This document shows, piece after piece, positions 52,281 through 62,136 of a stretch of DNA of 64,000 nt. Source of the stretch: Salegentibacter sp. Hel_I_6. GTDB taxonomy: Bacteria; Bacteroidota; Bacteroidia; Flavobacteriales; Flavobacteriaceae. The position numbers and the translations under genes are program-made. Under the pieces are notes generated by a model, which saw only the letters and a program-made list of their open reading frames with translations, did not search any database and had not been told where the DNA came from. The first letter of the stretch is position 1; every line of letters begins with the position of its first letter. The DNA lies in contig NZ_JQNQ01000001.1 in the NCBI RefSeq assembly GCF_000745315.1, positions 3,906,001 to 3,970,000 on the forward strand, in the 5' to 3' direction.

Positions 52281-55200
52281 ATGCAGAATAAAATAGCCTC
52301 TGTCATATTTTCTACACGTATAATGGCAGTCTTATTTGTGGTCTTTTCAGTGGCCATGGCGTTCGGAACATTTATAGAAAGTTGGTACAGTATTGAAACC
52401 GCAAGAGTTCTAATTTATAATACCTGGTGGTTTGAAGGAATCATGGTATTCTTTGTAATCAATTTTGCAGGAAATATTGTAAGATATAAGCTTCATAAAC
52501 GAGAAAAATGGTCTTCACTTTTAATCCATTTATCTTTTGTTTTGATATTGGTAGGTGCTTTTATCACTCGTTATATTAGTTATGAAGGTATGATGCCTAT
52601 TAAAGAAGGTGAAACAACTAATGTGATGCTTTCTGAAAAAACCTATCTCACCACTTTTATAGATGGAGAGATTGATGGAGAACCTCGTCGCAGGGTTTTA
52701 GAAGAGACTGTACTTTTTGCTCCTGAAACAGAGAATGAATATATCTTAAATACCGATTATAACGGGCAACCGGTTACTGTTGAAGCCACTAATTTTATTT
52801 ATGGCGCTAAAGAAGAACTGGTAGCTTCCGAAGATGGTGCGAACCATCTAAAACTCGTTGAAGCCGGAGACGGAAATCGCCATGACCATTATCTAAAAGA
52901 GGGAGAAGTTCAAAATATTCATAATGTTTTATTTTCTCTTAATGAACCTACCGAAGGTGCTATAAATATAACTTATGAGGAGGATAGCGGTAAATACACT
53001 ATAAATTCTCCTTTTGAAGGAGATTATATGCGAATGGCCGATCAGGAAAAAGGAGCTTTAGTAAAAGATTCTACCCAAAATCTTATGTTGCGTTCTCTTT
53101 ATAATATAGGGGCCATGCAGTTTGTAATTCCTGAGCCTATTATAAAAGGCAAGTATGATGTGGTAAAAACTCCGCAAAAAGATGATGGACAGGCTGATGC
53201 TGTGACGCTTAAAGTTACCAGCGAGGGAGAATCTGAAACTATTACTTTATTGGGCGGGAAAGGTATTGATAGCCAGCCCCAGAAAGTAGAACTCGCCGGC
53301 CTTGAATTTTATTTGAATTACGGAAGCAAAAATATAGAATTACCTTTTGCCTTAAAACTTAATGATTTTATCGCTGATAAATACCCGGGTACTGAAAGTT
53401 CCTATTCTGCATTTAAAAGTAAAGTTGAAATAGTAGAAGAAGGTAAAGAAAATGTTCCTTACGAAATTTATATGAACCACGTGTTGGATCACAAAGGATT
53501 TAGGTTTTTTCAGGCCAGTTTTATGCCAGACGAAAGTGGTACCATTTTGTCGGTTAACCACGATTTCTGGGGAACCTGGATCACTTATATAGGTTATTTC
53601 CTGTTGTATCTTGGTTTGATGCTTATTTTATTTGATAAAGGTTCACGCTTTGGAAACCTCAAAGAAATGTTGGAAAAGGTAAAGGATAAAAAGAAAAAGC
53701 TAAGCACTGTGCTAATTTTCTTTATGGCGGCAGGTAGCATGTTCGCACAAACCTCTGAAGACGATCACAAGCACGCTGAATCGGCTAAAATGGAAGTTGA
53801 TTCCATAATTAAAACCAACGCCATAAGCGAAGAGCACGCGGCTAAATTTGGCCAACTGGTAATTCAGGATGCAGGTGGAAGAATGAAACCGGCAAATACA
53901 TATTCCTCTGAATTACTTCGGAAGTTAAGCAAATCTGATTCTTATGAAGGTTTAAGCTCTGACCAAATCCTGGTTTCGCTTACCCAAAACCCTATGATAT
54001 GGTATAATGTGCCAATTATTTATGTTGAAAAAAACAATGATAGTTTGCATAATATTCTTGAAGTAGATGAAGGCGAAAAGTATCTAAAACTAAGTAGTTT
54101 TTTCGATGAAACAGGAAATTATAAATTATCACCTTATTTGGAAGATGCCTACCAGGCTGCAGTTCCCAATAAATTTCAGAAAGATTTTATTGAAACCGAT
54201 AAAAAAGTAAATCTTTTATATCGTGCGCTTCAGGGTAAGATCTTACGAATATTTCCTATTCCTGAGCACGAAAATAATAAATGGGTTTCTTATCCTGAAT
54301 TAGAGGATGAAGGAGTCGTTTTTAAAGGAATGGATTCGGTATATACCAAACAAATTCTTCCTTTGTATATGACAGCTTTATCTGATGCAAAGGCCTCTGG
54401 AGATTATGAAAAAGCCGATCAGTTTTTAGAAAGTATTAAAGGATTTCAAAAGAAATTTGGAGAGGAAGTCTTACCTTCAGAAGAAAGAATAAAGGCAGAG
54501 ATCACCTATAACAAATATGATATTTTCAGAAATCTTTTCTGGATGTATATGACGGCGGGGCTTTTAATGTTGGCTTTTGTTATTGCCAGAATTTTTAAAG
54601 AAAATAATTTCACTAAATGGCTGGTAAATATTAGTAGTGGAATCATAATTGTGCTTTTCGTTTTACATACCCTTGGTTTAATTGCAAGATGGTATATCTC
54701 GGGACACGCCCCCTGGAGTGATGCCTATGAGTCTATGATCTACGTTGCCTGGGCTACGATGTTCTTTGGTTTAGCATTCGGAAGAAAAAGTACTTTAACA
54801 ATAGCCTCCACAGCTTTTGTAACTTCTATGATCTTAATGATTGCCCATTGGAACTGGATGGATCCTGCTATTGCTAACTTGCAGCCTGTTTTAGATTCCT
54901 ACTGGTTAATGATTCATGTTTCGGTAATTGTAGGAAGCTACGGCCCGTTCACCCTAGGCATGATTTTAGGCATTGTTGCATTGTTCTTAATGATTTTTAC
55001 TACTGAAAAGAATAAAAAGAAGATGGATCTCAATATTAAAGAGATTACCATTATTACTGAAATGGCATTAACGGTTGGTCTTGTAATGTTAACTATAGGA
55101 AACTTTCTCGGAGGCCAATGGGCTAATGAGAGTTGGGGGCGTTACTGGGGTTGGGATCCTAAAGAAACCTGGGCTTTAATTAGTATCATGGTTTACGCTT

Positions 55201-55469
55201 TTGTAATTCATATGCGCTTGGTGCCCGGGCTAAGGAGTAGATGGTTTTTTAACTTTATGGCAATCGTTGCATTTGCAAGTATAATGATGACTTATTTTGG
55301 AGTAAACTTCTATTTAGCTGGTTTGCACTCTTATGCGAGTGGAGGTAAGGTAATTACACCTACTTTTATTTATTATGCAGTTGCAGTAGTTGCAGTACTT
55401 GGAGCGGTGTCTTACTGGAGGTTTCAGAAGTTTTATGCGAAGAAACCTAAAAAGAAGATTGAGAAATAG
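52281..55469 (+). CDS. Fused ResB-CcsA cytochrome c biogenesis protein
   Basis: This 1062-residue protein joins a ResB-like N-terminal half to a CcsA-like C-terminal half. The first half has transmembrane segments and a large periplasmic domain (about 100-430). The second half has several membrane segments and the heme-handling motif WGRYWGWDPKETWALI (about 955-970). A Lys-rich segment and another signal-like helix (about 480-490) separate them. System II ResB/CcsA exports heme and attaches it to the CxxCH motifs of cytochromes c. The fused form is common in Bacteroidota. It is a single-gene unit. Confidence 0.93.
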   Translation: MQNKIASVIFSTRIMAVLFVVFSVAMAFGTFIESWYSIETARVLIYNTWWFEGIMVFFVINFAGNIVRYKLHKREKWSSLLIHLSFVLILVGAFITRYISYEGMMPIKEGETTNVMLSEKTYLTTFIDGEIDGEPRRRVLEETVLFAPETENEYILNTDYNGQPVTVEATNFIYGAKEELVASEDGANHLKLVEAGDGNRHDHYLKEGEVQNIHNVLFSLNEPTEGAINITYEEDSGKYTINSPFEGDYMRMADQEKGALVKDSTQNLMLRSLYNIGAMQFVIPEPIIKGKYDVVKTPQKDDGQADAVTLKVTSEGESETITLLGGKGIDSQPQKVELAGLEFYLNYGSKNIELPFALKLNDFIADKYPGTESSYSAFKSKVEIVEEGKENVPYEIYMNHVLDHKGFRFFQASFMPDESGTILSVNHDFWGTWITYIGYFLLYLGLMLILFDKGSRFGNLKEMLEKVKDKKKKLSTVLIFFMAAGSMFAQTSEDDHKHAESAKMEVDSIIKTNAISEEHAAKFGQLVIQDAGGRMKPANTYSSELLRKLSKSDSYEGLSSDQILVSLTQNPMIWYNVPIIYVEKNNDSLHNILEVDEGEKYLKLSSFFDETGNYKLSPYLEDAYQAAVPNKFQKDFIETDKKVNLLYRALQGKILRIFPIPEHENNKWVSYPELEDEGVVFKGMDSVYTKQILPLYMTALSDAKASGDYEKADQFLESIKGFQKKFGEEVLPSEERIKAEITYNKYDIFRNLFWMYMTAGLLMLAFVIARIFKENNFTKWLVNISSGIIIVLFVLHTLGLIARWYISGHAPWSDAYESMIYVAWATMFFGLAFGRKSTLTIASTAFVTSMILMIAHWNWMDPAIANLQPVLDSYWLMIHVSVIVGSYGPFTLGMILGIVALFLMIFTTEKNKKKMDLNIKEITIITEMALTVGLVMLTIGNFLGGQWANESWGRYWGWDPKETWALISIMVYAFVIHMRLVPGLRSRWFFNFMAIVAFASIMMTYFGVNFYLAGLHSYASGGKVITPTFIYYAVAVVAVLGAVSYWRFQKFYAKKPKKKIEK

Positions 55470-55480
55470 GTTTTTTACAA

Positions 55481-55566
55481 TCGTCATCCTGAACTTGTTT
55501 CAGGATCTAAGTTATACTTAAACCATACAATATTAGAAGCTGAAATAAATTCAGCTTGACGAATAT
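55481..55566. repeat. REP-like palindrome pair
   Basis: TCCTGAACTTGTTTCAGGAT (in 55481-55510) and AGCTGAAATAAATTCAGCTT (in 55537-55566) lie in opposite orientation, in the gap between the CcsA and fumC genes. The core matches the repeats at 27941 and 42875. Confidence 0.75.
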
Positions 55567-55571
55567 TAATA

Positions 55572-55608
55572 AGAAAAGCCTGTCTAAAATTTTTAGACAG
55601 GCTTTTCT
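55572..55608. terminator. Bidirectional terminator between CcsA and fumC genes
   Basis: A perfect 18-bp hairpin (55572-55589 with 55591-55608, core AGCCTGTCTAAAA) with a minimal loop lies between two convergent genes and has A/T runs on both sides. Confidence 0.88.
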
Positions 55609-55630
55609 GTTTTTATGTAATTTGAATTAT

Positions 55631-57028
55631 CTATTTAATATTCCCTACCATATCTTTAGGTTGAACCCACTCATCAAATTGCTCTTCAGTAAGATGGCCT
55701 AATTCAACTGCCGCTTCTTTAAGCGTGGTTCCGTCCTCATGTGCTTTATTCGCAATTTCAGCAGCTTTATAATAGCCTATTTTAGTGTTTAGGGCGGTAA
55801 CCAACATCAGGGAATTATTTAAATGTTCCTGTATTCTTGGTTTGTTAGCTTCAATTCCCTGGGCGCAGTTTTCATCAAAAGATATACAAGCATCTCCAAT
55901 AAGCTGTGCGCTTTGTAAAAGATTTGAAGCCATTACTGGTTTAAAAACATTTAATTCAAATTGGCCCTGCATTCCTCCAACACCAATAGCAACATCATTA
56001 CCCATAACCTGTGCGCAAACCATAGTTAAAGCTTCGCACTGCGTAGGATTCACTTTTCCGGGCATAATAGAAGAACCGGGTTCATTTGCAGGAATATTGA
56101 TTTCTCCAATTCCGCTTCTTGGTCCGGAAGAAAGCATTCTTATATCATTTCCAATCTTATTTAAGGAAACAGCCAGTTGTTTTAAAGCTCCGTGAGTTTC
56201 CACAAAAGCATCGTGGGCAGCGAGCGCTTCAAATTTGTTTCCTGCAGATACGAAAGGCAACTCAGTGAATTTTGCAATAAATTCAGAAACTCTTTTAGAA
56301 TAACCTTTAGGGGTATTTAATCCTGTTCCTACGGCGGTTCCACCAAGTGCTAATTCTGAAAGATGTGGAAGTGTATTTTCAAGTGCTTTGATTCCGTGAT
56401 CTAGCTGAGCAACATACCCGCTGAATTCCTGGCCAAGGGTTAGGGGAGTCGCATCCATAAAATGGGTACGGCCAATTTTTACCACTTCTTTAAATTCTTC
56501 TGATTTTTTCTTTAGCGTATCGCGAAGTTGCTTTACTCCAGGAAGCGTTACTTTAGTGATCTTTTGGTAAGCAGCGATATGCATTCCGGTAGGAAAAGTA
56601 TCGTTAGAAGATTGAGATTTATTGACGTCATCATTCGGTTGAAGTGTTTTATCGCCTTCTCCCAAAGTTTTTCCTGCCAGCTGATGTGCGCGATTCGCGA
56701 TAACTTCGTTTACATTCATATTACTTTGGGTACCGCTACCGGTTTGCCAAATTACCAGCGGGAATTGATTATCGTGCTTTCCAGCAAGAATTTCATCACA
56801 AACCTGAGCGATATAATCTCTTTTATCAACAGGCAAAACTCCTAATTCACAATTTGTATAAGCAGCCGCTTTTTTTAGGTAGGCGAAGCCATAAACTATT
56901 TCCAGAGGCATACTACCAGCAGGGCCAATTTTAAAATTATTTCTGGAACGTTCAGTTTGAGCACCCCAAAGTTTATCTGCCGGGACCTTTACATCTCCAA
57001 TAGTATCTTTTTCTATCCTATAATCCAT
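55631..57028 (-). CDS. fumC: Class II fumarate hydratase
   Basis: The 465-residue protein has the class II fumarase/aspartase signature [15 protein letters not shown] (about 317-331), the active-site [14 protein letters not shown] and [11 protein letters not shown]. It interconverts fumarate and malate in the TCA cycle and needs no iron-sulfur cluster. Length is usual for the family. It is monocistronic. Confidence 0.95.
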   Translation of the reverse strand: MDYRIEKDTIGDVKVPADKLWGAQTERSRNNFKIGPAGSMPLEIVYGFAYLKKAAAYTNCELGVLPVDKRDYIAQVCDEILAGKHDNQFPLVIWQTGSGTQSNMNVNEVIANRAHQLAGKTLGEGDKTLQPNDDVNKSQSSNDTFPTGMHIAAYQKITKVTLPGVKQLRDTLKKKSEEFKEVVKIGRTHFMDATPLTLGQEFSGYVAQLDHGIKALENTLPHLSELALGGTAVGTGLNTPKGYSKRVSEFIAKFTELPFVSAGNKFEALAAHDAFVETHGALKQLAVSLNKIGNDIRMLSSGPRSGIGEINIPANEPGSSIMPGKVNPTQCEALTMVCAQVMGNDVAIGVGGMQGQFELNVFKPVMASNLLQSAQLIGDACISFDENCAQGIEANKPRIQEHLNNSLMLVTALNTKIGYYKAAEIANKAHEDGTTLKEAAVELGHLTEEQFDEWVQPKDMVGNIK

Positions 57029-57209
57029 AAGTATATTATTAGTTGAGTCACAAATTTACAAGTTAGCGGCTTTTTAAAGGAATAAAACTGAAGAATTTAG
57101 TCTATAATTTTTGAATTTTTAAATTGATGTTTTGAATTTCTTATAATTTAATTGTGATAACCGGTTAAAGCTTACTATCTTTGACCAGCATCAAAAAATT
57201 TTGGAAATT

Positions 57210-57386
57210 ATGTTCGAATTCGATCAATATCTCGGTTTTCTGGCTTTCCTGGTTATTTTAACTATGGGATTCTGGCTAATGATTTTCCTAATGGCTATTT
57301 TACCCTATTGGATAGGTGGTTCGGTTGCCGAATTACTGAAAGAGAAGAAAGAAGCAAGAAAAAAAGCTAAAGAAGCAAAAGCATAA
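57210..57386 (+). CDS. Small membrane protein of unknown function (58 aa)
   Basis: The start is the ATG at 57210, because the upstream TTG at 57201 is not needed. The protein has two closely spaced hydrophobic stretches (about 8-30 and 30-40) and a highly charged Lys/Glu tail, LLKEKKEARKKAKEAKA. A -7-like TATCTTTG (57176-57183) precedes it, and a strong terminator follows directly, so it is a real small gene. I do not recognise its family. Confidence 0.65.
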   Translation: MFEFDQYLGFLAFLVILTMGFWLMIFLMAILPYWIGGSVAELLKEKKEARKKAKEAKA

Positions 57387-57388
57387 AA

Positions 57389-57411
57389 AAAGGGACATTC
57401 GATGTCCCTTT
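57389..57411 (+). terminator. Rho-independent terminator
   Basis: AGGGACAT (57391-57398) pairs with ATGTCCCT (57402-57409) around a 3-nt loop, with A-run before and T-run after, just past the 58-aa gene. Confidence 0.88.
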
Positions 57412-57446
57412 TTTTATGCTTTATTATTAAAGATTTAGATAAAAAG

Positions 57447-57470
57447 TCCGACTCGATTGAGCCGGATTTT
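57447..57470 (-). terminator. Terminator of the TonB-linked barrel gene
   Basis: TCCGACTC pairs with GAGCCGGA (one wobble) around a short loop, with T-tracts on both sides; it lies about 15 bp beyond the minus-strand stop at 57481. Confidence 0.7.
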
Positions 57471-57480
57471 TTATTTAAGC

Positions 57481-60009
57481 TTATCCTTCAAATCCTGAAT
57501 CATCAAAATCCTCATTGTCATTACGTCTCTGTTCACGTTTTTGTTGATTAAACCTATAAATTACAGAAAGATTAATTTGTCTTTGTCTCCATTGGAATTC
57601 ACTATCGCGATTAAAAAATTCAGTAGAAGTAAAGGATCTCCTTTTTCTTGAGTTCAATAAATCTCTTACATTTAAAGAAAGTGTTACGCTTTCATTTAAA
57701 ATTTCTTTACTAAATGCAAGATCTATTGAAAATATTCCTTCATTTTTTGTTTGTGCATTTTCTTGAGGACCCCTGTAGAAAGCATTGGTTTGCCAGTCTA
57801 CTGCTCCCGGAAGTGTTACTTTAGAGCTAAACCTTGCAAACCAACTGGTATTTTTTGCTCCATAATCAACTCCGTTAAACTCTCCTTCAGTTTCGAATTG
57901 GAAGAAATTAAAACTACTGTTTAATCTTAACCAATCTGCAGGATTATAAAGAATTCCTAGTTCACCACCGGTTCTTATGTTGGTAGCAAGGTTAATAGGA
58001 ATAGTTCTAATAATATCAATACCATCGGTAGTTTCCTGACCTGTGTTTTCTTCTACTCTTTCAAAAGAATCGGTTTCGTGTTGGTAGTATACAGAAGAAG
58101 TAAAGGTTAGTTTATCCCATCTTTTTAAATAACCAATATCAAAAGCACTGGCAAAGGCAGGCTGTAAGTTGGGATTTCCCTGGAATACATTTGTTCGGCT
58201 TGAACGAGAAGGAAAAGGATTAATAAACCAACCCCTTGGGCGGTTAATCCTTCTATTATAACCAACGGTAATATTTTCTTCTTCGCCACCATCGCTTGAT
58301 AATTCGTAGATTAAATTAACTGTGGGAAAGAGACCTAAATAATTATTATCAAATTCGGTTTGAATTGGGAAACCAAAAGCTTCTACAAGTTCTTCATCAC
58401 TTAGCCTGGAATCTATATCACCTTTAAGTTGCGTGTTTTCTAATCGAAGTCCTAAAAGGAAAGAGAATTTTCCAAATTTAGTTCCGTATTGAGAATACAG
58501 AGCATTTACGTTCTCTTCGTAATCAAAAATATTAGTAAGCGTATCATTGGTTACCAGGTTACCGGTAGCCAAATCTTCTTGCTGTAAACGATAATCGGTA
58601 ACTTCGTTCTCAAAATTCCCCCTATAACCTGCTTCAAACCTTGCATTTTCACCAAGGGGTAAAACGTAATCTGCCTGAATTAAATATTCTTTTTGATTTT
58701 CTTCAGTATAAACTTCCTCTCGCTGAAAAGCCTGAGGATTTACCTCGGTAGCAAAAGTATAATCTTCATTTATAAAAATATTTTGTATTTCTGCATCATT
58801 CTCATACTGAAAATCGGCAGTAAGTTCGTGACCTTCATCATTAAATTTATTCTGATAATTTAATGAGATCTGGTAACTATTATCTTCTTCACTCTGCAAT
58901 TCTCTCCTTAAAGTTTGTTCAACTAAATCACCACCAATATACCTGTCACTATTATTATCGGTTATATCCTCATCTTCACCATATCTGTAAAATAAACTGG
59001 CAGTTATCGAAGATTGTTCTGTTAGAAAATATTCAATCCCAACATTACCATTATAATTTCTATTTAATCGTTGTACTTCTCTCTCTTCACGAATTCTATC
59101 ATATTCTGGTCTAACAATTTCTCCATCAGAATTAAATCGTCTTAAATATTCGGTATCGCTGAAGTTATTTTGAGGGGCATCAAAATAGCGCCATCCAATA
59201 TTAGTAAAAAGGTTGAATTTCTCAGTTCTATAGTTAAGGTTGGTAGAAAGACCTGCATTATCTGGATTTCCTAAATTTAAATTAACAGAACCATTGAAAC
59301 CCAGGGTCTCTTTTTGTCTAAGAATAATATTTAAAATACCTGCTGTACCTTCGGCATCATACCTGGCGGAAGGAGAGGTGATAACTTCTACACGTTCTAT
59401 GGCTTCTGCTGGAAGCTGACTCAATACATTAGAATCACCAAAACCAGCCATTGCTGAAGGTTTGCCATTAATAAGAATTCTAACATTCTCGTTTCCTCTT
59501 AAACTAATTCCACCTTCTACATCTACAGAAACCGATGGCACATTATTAAGAGCATCACTTACGGTACCTCCAGCGGTAGTAAGATCTTTTCCTATATTGT
59601 AGATCTTTTTATCAAGCTGAACGCTAACCTGTGTAGTTTCAGCCTGGACTAAAACTTCATCAAGACTATCTGAATCCAGTCCCAAACTTACTGTTCCCAA
59701 ATTAAGATCTGAATCTACTTTACGATCATTAAATCTCTTAGTTTCGTAAGATATAAATTCAACAATTACGTTATAGGTGCCTTCTGGAACTTCTATAGAG
59801 AAATTCCCCTGTGTATTTGTTACAACTCCAGTAACGTCTGCGGGATCGTTAGCGTTAACTACAGAAACGGTTGCAAATTCAAGAGGAGCATTCATCTCCT
59901 CGTCCATTACTTTTCCGGAAATTTTAAAAGGCCCCGATTGGGCGAAGCCGCTAAGGCTAAAAAAAAGAAAAAACGCTGCAGAGAGCGTACTCAACATTTT
60001 GGTGGTCAT
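57481..60009 (-). CDS. TonB-dependent outer-membrane barrel protein with carboxypeptidase-like N-domain
   Basis: The 842-residue protein has a signal peptide (MTTKMLSTLSAAFFLFFSLSGFAQ) and a carboxypeptidase-regulatory-like domain (about 28-115, FKISGKVMDEEMNAPLEFAT). A TonB plug (about 130-235) contains SLRGNENVRILINGKPSAM and ERVEVITSPSARYDAEGTAG. The outer-membrane beta-barrel of the OMP_b-brl_3 type (about 400-820) follows. No SusD partner is present. Such proteins import siderophores, cobalamin, peptides or other ligands, or act in signalling; the ligand is unknown. Confidence 0.9.
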   Translation of the reverse strand: MTTKMLSTLSAAFFLFFSLSGFAQSGPFKISGKVMDEEMNAPLEFATVSVVNANDPADVTGVVTNTQGNFSIEVPEGTYNVIVEFISYETKRFNDRKVDSDLNLGTVSLGLDSDSLDEVLVQAETTQVSVQLDKKIYNIGKDLTTAGGTVSDALNNVPSVSVDVEGGISLRGNENVRILINGKPSAMAGFGDSNVLSQLPAEAIERVEVITSPSARYDAEGTAGILNIILRQKETLGFNGSVNLNLGNPDNAGLSTNLNYRTEKFNLFTNIGWRYFDAPQNNFSDTEYLRRFNSDGEIVRPEYDRIREEREVQRLNRNYNGNVGIEYFLTEQSSITASLFYRYGEDEDITDNNSDRYIGGDLVEQTLRRELQSEEDNSYQISLNYQNKFNDEGHELTADFQYENDAEIQNIFINEDYTFATEVNPQAFQREEVYTEENQKEYLIQADYVLPLGENARFEAGYRGNFENEVTDYRLQQEDLATGNLVTNDTLTNIFDYEENVNALYSQYGTKFGKFSFLLGLRLENTQLKGDIDSRLSDEELVEAFGFPIQTEFDNNYLGLFPTVNLIYELSSDGGEEENITVGYNRRINRPRGWFINPFPSRSSRTNVFQGNPNLQPAFASAFDIGYLKRWDKLTFTSSVYYQHETDSFERVEENTGQETTDGIDIIRTIPINLATNIRTGGELGILYNPADWLRLNSSFNFFQFETEGEFNGVDYGAKNTSWFARFSSKVTLPGAVDWQTNAFYRGPQENAQTKNEGIFSIDLAFSKEILNESVTLSLNVRDLLNSRKRRSFTSTEFFNRDSEFQWRQRQINLSVIYRFNQQKREQRRNDNEDFDDSGFEG

Positions 60010-60126
60010 AGAAAATTTTCTTCTTTGACCTCTATTTTACGAGATGGTTTAAAGCGAATTCGGTTAAACTCGCGTTAAAAGGAGATTTAAAATGTTAAAA
60101 ACATCTTTCAGTCTGATATCCAGTAA

Positions 60127-60498
60127 TTAAGACTTTCTGCTTATTTTTTTATTTACTTCTAAATATTTAGCGAACTGCTTATCACTCATTAATTTTTGCA
60201 GTTTTCTATGTTCCGCTTTCTGAATATCTCTAAGTTTTAAGATCGTTTCATCTTCGGTAAGTGCCGTAGCGTTTATGATTTCATTCTTTTTTAGCGTGTA
60301 TTCTATAATAAGATCTTCTAACTTACTGGTTTGTTCAAAATCAAGTTCTAATTCTTTTTTCCAGGTATAAGCTAATTCTCTTGCAATTTCAATTAATTCT
60401 TCTCTGCTTTTTCTATGTAAGTAAAAGTGAGAAAATACAAATCCAGCCACTAAAAATCCTGCGGCTCCAATAATTGCTATTTTTTGTTGAGTTTTCAT
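60127..60498 (-). CDS. Membrane-anchored Spy/LTXXQ-like small protein
   Basis: The protein has 123 residues from the ATG at 60498; a longer frame to 60522 overlaps the upstream gene's end region and adds nothing conserved. One N-terminal transmembrane helix (about 5-24) is followed by an all-helical periplasmic-looking domain with a charged pattern (ELDFEQTSKLEDLIIEYTLKK). It resembles the helical repeats of Spy/CpxP-like or RsmA-type metal-stress proteins, but the match is weak. It lies 27 bp after the ArsC-like gene on the same strand. Confidence 0.5.
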   Translation of the reverse strand: MKTQQKIAIIGAAGFLVAGFVFSHFYLHRKSREELIEIARELAYTWKKELELDFEQTSKLEDLIIEYTLKKNEIINATALTEDETILKLRDIQKAEHRKLQKLMSDKQFAKYLEVNKKISRKS

Positions 60499-60525
60499 TT
60501 TCTGTTGGTTTGGATTTACCACCGC

Positions 60526-60870
60526 TTATTTTAATAAATCTTCAATTTTAGATCCTGGGCGACCTACTACTGCCGTATTTTTGGTCTCTACAATAGGTCT
60601 TTCCATAAGTTTAGGGTTTTTCACCATAACAGTGATTAACTCTTTATCGCTAAGATCTTTGCCTTTATATTCTTCTTTCCAAATTTTCTCGTTGGTACGA
60701 ATTAGCTGCATAGGATAAAAACTTAATTTATCCAAAATCTTACCTAATTCTTCTTCAGAAAGTGGCTCTTTGAGATATTCTCTAACCTTGTAATCTTTAC
60801 CAGAATTTTTTACTAATTCTAAACCTTCTCTAGATTTTTTGCATCTGGCATTGTGGTAAACAGTAATCAT
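60526..60870 (-). CDS. ArsC/Spx-family arsenate reductase-like protein
   Basis: The 114-residue thioredoxin-like protein has the N-terminal motif HNARCKKSREGLELV, with the active cysteine in CxxxS form, and the C-terminal KNPKLMERPIV, the usual ArsC/YfgD signature. The family reduces arsenate with glutathione/glutaredoxin or acts in regulation; substrate assignment is uncertain in Bacteroidota. It is about 54 kb away from the ACR3-like carrier, so a functional link is not implied. Confidence 0.82.
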   Translation of the reverse strand: MITVYHNARCKKSREGLELVKNSGKDYKVREYLKEPLSEEELGKILDKLSFYPMQLIRTNEKIWKEEYKGKDLSDKELITVMVKNPKLMERPIVETKNTAVVGRPGSKIEDLLK

Positions 60871-60940
60871 TATTTTTTCGTTTTGGCTACTTTAAAATAA
60901 ACAATAAATTTTAAATCTAAAATATATAGGCAGAAACTTA

Positions 60941-62039
60941 TCAATCTTCCTGCCGTTGTCCCATCATCATTAAAAAAGCTTTCAAAAAAATATCAATTTC
61001 TCCATTCATTACAGCATCTACATTTCCGGTTTCTTCTGCGGTTCTCACATCTTTTACTAGCTTATAGGGATGCATCACATAATTCCTTATTTGTGAGCCC
61101 CATTCAATCTTCATCTTAGAATTTTCAATTTCTCTTCGCTGCGCCTGTTGCTTCTGAAGTTCGATCTCATACAACTGACTTTTTAAAAGCTGCATGGCCT
61201 TGGTTTTATTCTCAAGTTGAGAACGGGTTTCAGAATTTTCAACAACAATTCCGGTAGGAGCGTGGCGTAATCTAACCGCAGTTTCTACCTTATTTACATT
61301 CTGGCCTCCAGCCCCTGAAGAACGCATGGTTTCCCAGGAAATTTCTGACGGGTTAATATCTATTTCTATAGAATCATCAGCCAGCGGATACACGTAAACA
61401 GAAGCAAAAGAGGTATGTCTCTTTGCATTGCTATCAAATGGGGAAATTCGTACCAACCTGTGTACACCATTTTCACCTTTTAGCCACCCAAAAGCAAAGT
61501 CGCCTTCAATTTCAAGCGTTACCGTTTTAATACCTGCAACATCACCAGCCTGGTAGTTAAGCTCTTTGATTTTAAATTTCCGTTTTTCAGCCCACATCAG
61601 GTACATACGCATAAGCATCTCTGCCCAGTCGCAACTTTCCGTTCCACCGGCTCCAGCCGTTATTTGTAAAACCGCGCTTAATTTATCACCTTCTTCTGAA
61701 AGCATATTTTTAAACTCAAGTTCTTCAATTAACTCCAGGACTTGTTTGTTTTTATCCAAAACATCTTCTTCGCTGGCTTCATCTTCTTTGTAAAACTCGT
61801 ATAAAACCTCTAAGTCATCTACAAGGGTTTGTGCTTTTTCAAACTCATCTACCCATTGTTTTTCGACATTTAGCTCTCGCATTATGGTCTCCGCCTTTTT
61901 AGGATCATCCCAAAAATCTGGAGCAAAGGTTTTTTCCTCCTGGTTGGAGATTTCTATTTTTTTGGCATCAATGTCAAAGATACCTCCTTAACGCACCAAG
62001 GCGCTCTCTGAGATCTTTGATCTGCTCAGTTGTGATCAT
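60941..62039 (-). CDS. prfB: Peptide chain release factor 2 with programmed +1 frameshift
   Basis: The gene starts at the ATG at 62039 (MITTEQIKDLRERLG...) and reaches an in-frame TGA at 61976-61974. It continues in the +1 frame, giving IDAKKIEISNQEEKTF and the long C-terminal part that runs to 60941. An AGGAGG sequence (61988-61983) and the slippery CTTTGAC are placed as in E. coli prfB, where low RF2 levels promote +1 shift. The GGQ motif is in SSGAGGQNVNKVETAVR. RF2 ends translation at UGA and UAA codons. The frame reported as starting near 61882 is only the 3' part. Confidence 0.93.
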
Positions 62040-62136
62040 ATCTAAATTTTATAAGGTAAAAATAGAATTTAAGACTACGACGGGAAAGTATTTAACGATA
62101 TTTTTATAGTTTTAGACTTCCTATAAAATCACGTAA

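Noticed and set aside
61883..62039. Treating the ATG at 61882 as the prfB start
   Set aside because: The upstream sequence contains the start, the SD-like AGGAGG and the CTTTGAC shift site of prfB, so the real gene begins at 62039.
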